A stretch of DNA of 64,000 nt, from the NCBI RefSeq assembly GCF_030144325.1, contig NZ_CP126307.1, positions 4,368,001-4,432,000 on the forward strand. The letters are read 5' to 3'. A program made the translations under genes and the position numbers. This DNA comes from Bosea vestrisii. GTDB taxonomy: Bacteria; Pseudomonadota; Alphaproteobacteria; Rhizobiales; Beijerinckiaceae. Below the pieces are notes generated by a model. The model had not been told where the DNA came from. It saw only the letters and a list, made by a program, of their open reading frames with translations, and did not search any database. This document shows, piece after piece, positions 60,855 through 64,000 of this stretch (positions within the stretch are counted from its first letter, which is position 1; each line of letters begins with the position of its first letter).

Positions 60855-61742
60855 TCAGGTGTTTCCGCGCCCGCGCAGCAGATGGATGATGCCGGAGAAG
60901 TCCGTGCCGCCTTCGCCCCAGGCATTGTGCAGGCCGTAGACCTGCGCTGCGGCGGCTCCGAGCGGGGTCGAGGCGCCGGCCGCCTGAGCCGCCTCCTGGG
61001 CGAGCTTCAGATCCTTCAGCATCAGCGCCGAGGCGAAGCCGGGCTTGTAGTCGTTGTTGGCCGGCGAGGTCGGCACCGGGCCCGGCACCGGGCAATAGGT
61101 CGTCAGCGACCAGCACTGGCCCGAAGAGGTCGAGGCGACGTCGAACAGGGCCTGATGCGACAGGCCGAGCTTCTCGGCCAGCACGAAGGCTTCCGAGACG
61201 CCGATCATCGAGATGCCGAGGATCATGTTGTTGCAGATCTTGGCCGCCTGGCCGTTGCCGGCGTCGCCGCAATGCACAACCTTCTTGCCCATCGCCGACA
61301 GGATCGGTTCGCCGCGCTTGAAGGCATCGGCACTACCGCCGACCATGAAGGTCAGCGTCGCGCCCTGGGCGCCGCCGACACCGCCGGAGACCGGGGCATC
61401 GAGCGAGAGGCAACCGCGATCGGCGGCAAGCGCATGCGCCTTGCGGGCGCTTTCGACATCGATGGTCGAGGAATCGATCAGCAGCGTGCCGGGCTTCACC
61501 GCGGGAAGGATGTCGGCCCAGACCCCCAGCACATGCTTGCCGGCCGGCAGCATGGTGACGACGATGTCGGCCTCGGTGACGGCCTCCTTCGCCGAGGCGG
61601 CGATGCCGACGCCGAGCGCGGCGGCGGCATCCTTGGAAGGCTGCGAGAGGTCGAAGGCGGAGACCTTGTGCCCGGCCTTGACCAGGTTGCCGGCCATCGG
61701 CCCGCCCATATTGCCGAGCCCGATGAAGGCGATGGTGCTCAT
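60855..61742 (-). CDS. mmsB: 3-hydroxyisobutyrate dehydrogenase
   Basis: A 295-residue NAD-dependent enzyme of valine catabolism. It has the Rossmann motif IGLGNMGGPMAGNL, the substrate motif DAPVSGGVGGAQ and the catalytic Lys in GNGQAAKICNNM. It converts 3-hydroxyisobutyrate to methylmalonate semialdehyde. The neighbouring acyl-CoA dehydrogenase and mmsA complete the pathway segment. Confidence 0.95.
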   Translation of the reverse strand: MSTIAFIGLGNMGGPMAGNLVKAGHKVSAFDLSQPSKDAAAALGVGIAASAKEAVTEADIVVTMLPAGKHVLGVWADILPAVKPGTLLIDSSTIDVESARKAHALAADRGCLSLDAPVSGGVGGAQGATLTFMVGGSADAFKRGEPILSAMGKKVVHCGDAGNGQAAKICNNMILGISMIGVSEAFVLAEKLGLSHQALFDVASTSSGQCWSLTTYCPVPGPVPTSPANNDYKPGFASALMLKDLKLAQEAAQAAGASTPLGAAAAQVYGLHNAWGEGGTDFSGIIHLLRGRGNT

Positions 61743-61773
61743 GGTCGTTTTCTCCCTGCCTGTATTCTCGGGT

Positions 61774-61868
61774 GGTCATCCCGGCCGCAGCGAAGCGGAG
61801 AGCCGGGATCCATGCCTGAGCCGTTCCGGAATGGATCCCGGATCGGACTGCGTCCGCCCGGGATGACC
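61774..61868. repeat. intergenic palindromic repeat, family F
   Basis: GGTCATCCCGG and CCGGGATGACC are perfect terminal arms, with inner GCCGGGATCCAT and ATGGATCCCGG. It lies between mmsB and the acyl-CoA dehydrogenase gene, both on the minus strand. Such elements are common in Hyphomicrobiales. Confidence 0.85.
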
Positions 61869-61876
61869 TGTGTTTG

Positions 61877-63025
61877 TTAGTTTCCCTTCGCCCGCCCGAC
61901 CAGCGAGCGCGCCACGATCATCCGCATCACCTCGTTGGTGCCCTCGAGGATCTGGTGGACCCTGAGGTCGCGGACGATCTTCTCGATGCCGTAGTCGGCG
62001 AGATAGCCATAACCGCCATGGATCTGCAGTGCCTGGTTGGCGACCTCGAAGCCGGTGTCGGTCGCGACCCTTTTGGCCATGGCGCAGAGCTTGGTCGCAT
62101 CCGGCGTCTTCTCGTCGAGCGCCGCGGCGGCGCGCCAGAGGAAGGTGCGGGCCGCCTCGAGCTCGGTCGCCATGTCGGCGAGCTTGAACTGCAGCGCCTG
62201 GAAATCGGCGATGCGGGCGCCAAAGGCCTTGCGCTCCTGGGCATAGCCGAGCGCCTTGTCGAGCGCGCCCTGCGCCCCGCCGATCGAGCAGGCACCGATA
62301 TTGAGCCGGCCGCCATCGAGCCCGGCCATGGCGATCTTGAAGCCGATGCCCTCAGGGCCGATCCGGTTGGCGACCGGAACGCGGCAGTTCTCGAAGATCA
62401 CTGCCCGCGTCGGCTGGGCGTTCCAACCCATCTTCTTCTCGTTGGCGCCGAAGGAGAGGCCGGGCGTGCCTTTCTCGACGATGATGGTCGAGATGCCGGA
62501 CGGGCCGGCCTCGCCGGTGCGCACCATCACGACATAGATGTCGGCGACACCCGCGCCGGAGATGAACTGCTTCTGGCCGTCGAGCACGTAATGGTTGCCG
62601 TCGAGCACGGCCTTGGTCTTCAGCGCGGCGGCATCGGAGCCGGCGCCAGGCTCGGTCAGGCAATAGCTCGCCAGATGCTCCATGCTGCAGAGCTTCGGCA
62701 GGAACCTCCGGCGCTGCTCGTCCGCGCCGTAGCGGTCGATCATCCAGGCGCACATGTTGTGGATCGAGATATAGGCGGCGACCGTCGGGCAGGCCGTCGA
62801 CAGCGCCTCGAAGATCACTGCCGCATCGAGGCGCGTCAGGCCGGAGCCGCCGACATCGTCACGGATGTAGATGCCGCCCATGCCGAGCGCGGCCGCCTGG
62901 CGCATCTCCTCGACCGGGAAATGCTTTTCCTCGTCCCAGCGCACGGCATGCGGCGCCAGGGTTTCGGTTGCGAAACCCTGGGCCATGTCGCGGATGGCGA
63001 TCTGGTCTTCGGTGAGGGAGAACAT
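61877..63025 (-). CDS. acyl-CoA dehydrogenase, probably isobutyryl-CoA dehydrogenase
   Basis: A 382-residue flavoprotein with the acyl-CoA dehydrogenase motifs SYCLTEPGAGSDAA, GQKQFISGAGVADIYVV, QALQIHGGYGYLADYGIEK and EGTNEVMRMIVARSL. Its place between mmsB and mmsA points to isobutyryl-CoA or a related branched acyl-CoA in valine degradation. Substrate specificity is an inference from context. Confidence 0.93.
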   Translation of the reverse strand: MFSLTEDQIAIRDMAQGFATETLAPHAVRWDEEKHFPVEEMRQAAALGMGGIYIRDDVGGSGLTRLDAAVIFEALSTACPTVAAYISIHNMCAWMIDRYGADEQRRRFLPKLCSMEHLASYCLTEPGAGSDAAALKTKAVLDGNHYVLDGQKQFISGAGVADIYVVMVRTGEAGPSGISTIIVEKGTPGLSFGANEKKMGWNAQPTRAVIFENCRVPVANRIGPEGIGFKIAMAGLDGGRLNIGACSIGGAQGALDKALGYAQERKAFGARIADFQALQFKLADMATELEAARTFLWRAAAALDEKTPDATKLCAMAKRVATDTGFEVANQALQIHGGYGYLADYGIEKIVRDLRVHQILEGTNEVMRMIVARSLVGRAKGN

Positions 63026-63050
63026 GCCCTGGTCTCCTTCGCCGCCGGCC

Positions 63051-64000
63051 TCAGCCCATCGTCGGGATGACGAAGCTCGCGCCGTCCTTGATGCCGGACG
63101 GCCAGCGCGCCGTCACCGTCTTGGTCTTGGTGTAGAAGCGGATCGAGTCCGGGCCGTGCTGGTTGAGATCGCCGAAGACCGAGCGCTTCCAGCCGCCGAA
63201 GGTGTAGTAAGCGAGCGGAACCGGGATCGGCACGTTGATGCCGACCATGCCGACCTGGACCTTCGAGGCAAAGTCGCGGGCCGCATCGCCGTCGCGGGTG
63301 TAGATCGCGGTGCCGTTGCCGTATTCGTGGTCGTTGGTCAGCTTCAGCGCTTCGTCATAGCTCTCGGTCCGCAGCACAGAGAGGACGGGCCCGAAGATCT
63401 CCTCCTTGTAGATGCGCATGTCCTTGGTGACGTTGTCGAACAGGCAGCCACCGACATAGAAGCCGTTCTCATAGCCCTGCATCTTGAAGTCGCGGCCGTC
63501 GACGACGAGCTTGGCGCCTTCGCCGATGCCGATGTCGACATAGGACTTGATCTTCTCCATCGCCGCCTTGGTGACGACCGGGCCGTAATCGGCTGAGGTG
63601 TCGGTCGAGGGGCCGATCTTCAGGCTCTCGACCCGCGGGATCAGCCGCTTGACCAACTCGTCGGCGGTCGCCTTGCCGACCGGGACGGCGACCGAGATCG
63701 CCATGCAGCGCTCGCCGGCCGAGCCGTAACCGGCGCCGATCAGCGCATCGACCGCCTGGTCCATGTCGGCGTCGGGCATGATGATCATGTGGTTCTTGGC
63801 GCCGCCGAAGCACTGCACGCGCTTTCCGTTCGCGCAGCCGCGGGCATAGATGTATTCGGCGATCGGTGTCGAGCCGACGAAGCCGATCGCCTTGATGTCA
63901 TGGTCGTCGAGGATGGCGTCGACCGCCTCCTTGTCGCCGTTGACGACATTGAGGATGCCGGGAGGCCCGCCCGCTTCGATGAACAGCTCGGCGAGACGCA
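63051..64000 (-). CDS. mmsA: methylmalonate-semialdehyde dehydrogenase (CoA-acylating), partial
   Basis: The frame is open to the right edge, so the N-terminus is outside the window. The visible ~316 residues are an aldehyde dehydrogenase with GFVGSTPIAEYIY, GAKNHMIIMPDADMDQAVD and the catalytic Cys in AGERCMAISVAV. It ends in the MmsA-type tail (PIPVPLAYYTFGGWKRSVFGD, TKTKTVTARWP). It converts methylmalonate semialdehyde to propionyl-CoA. The start seen at 63818 is not the true start; coding sequence continues upstream in the same frame. Confidence 0.95.
   Translation of the reverse strand, partial: RLAELFIEAGGPPGILNVVNGDKEAVDAILDDHDIKAIGFVGSTPIAEYIYARGCANGKRVQCFGGAKNHMIIMPDADMDQAVDALIGAGYGSAGERCMAISVAVPVGKATADELVKRLIPRVESLKIGPSTDTSADYGPVVTKAAMEKIKSYVDIGIGEGAKLVVDGRDFKMQGYENGFYVGGCLFDNVTKDMRIYKEEIFGPVLSVLRTESYDEALKLTNDHEYGNGTAIYTRDGDAARDFASKVQVGMVGINVPIPVPLAYYTFGGWKRSVFGDLNQHGPDSIRFYTKTKTVTARWPSGIKDGASFVIPTMG

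Overview
The window is 64 kb of GC-rich alphaproteobacterial chromosome, most likely from the Hyphomicrobiales and probably Bosea or a close relative. That placement is inferred from several features: an imuA-imuB-dnaE2 cassette behind an alphaproteobacterial LexA box (GAAC-N7-GAAC), a minCDE operon with a CtrA-like site, the order murA-DUF2948-hisD-UPF0262-phosphatase, a DUF6460 protein, and the families of intergenic palindromes. Both ends cut genes: a KamA-family radical SAM enzyme on the left and mmsA on the right. Nearly all of it is chromosomal housekeeping with a few decayed or acquired patches.

Layout. 0-5 kb: kamA-like, a DsbA/FrnE thiol oxidoreductase, pyrF, two DUF1330 paralogues and a DUF808 membrane protein. 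4.3-10.2 kb: the SOS mutagenesis cassette imuA (frameshifted), imuB and dnaE2. 10.4-12.7 kb: a cupin and minCDE. 12.9-13.9 kb: a scrambled remnant of a siderophore-iron uptake locus. 14-19.3 kb: an AraC regulator beside two outer-membrane proteins, an acid phosphatase and a DUF1254 protein, with a 36-bp direct repeat in front of both outer-membrane genes. 19.3-20.3 kb: prophage-like debris next to tRNA-Thr(GGT). 20.3-27.5 kb: the ligase-associated DNA repair cassette (pdeM, DEXH helicase, a TPR methyltransferase, exonuclease, ATP-dependent ligase); the helicase is frameshifted and the ligase is split by a palindromic repeat.

27.7-38.5 kb: signalling and metabolism, with a NarL-type response regulator, DUF6460, SMI1/KNR4, pyrD-DUF952, an S24 repressor, and a minus-strand run of histidine kinase, atypical flavoprotein, GGDEF-EAL protein and RpfF-like crotonase. 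39-43.3 kb: the murA-hisD operon. 43.3-47.5 kb: TadG and TadE pilus proteins, and a small membrane protein coupled to a chemoreceptor. 47.5-55.2 kb: a minus-strand run of yejA, an MntA/HepT toxin-antitoxin pair, yejB, yejE, yejF and deoB. 55.4-57.7 kb: cytochrome c, kdsB and pheA. 57.7-58.0 kb: an AT-rich orphan gene. 58.2-64 kb: an AtzH-like protein, an amidase (frameshifted), nudC and the valine catabolic genes mmsB, acyl-CoA dehydrogenase and mmsA.

Two themes stand out. Two independent DNA-repair cassettes lie 10 kb apart and each carries a broken gene. Several of the frame breaks are single-base changes in short G or C runs, so assembly error must be excluded before calling them mutations. 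The most interesting intact candidate is the RpfF-like enzyme next to a membrane GGDEF-EAL protein, which could be a diffusible fatty-acid signal system coupled to cyclic-di-GMP.
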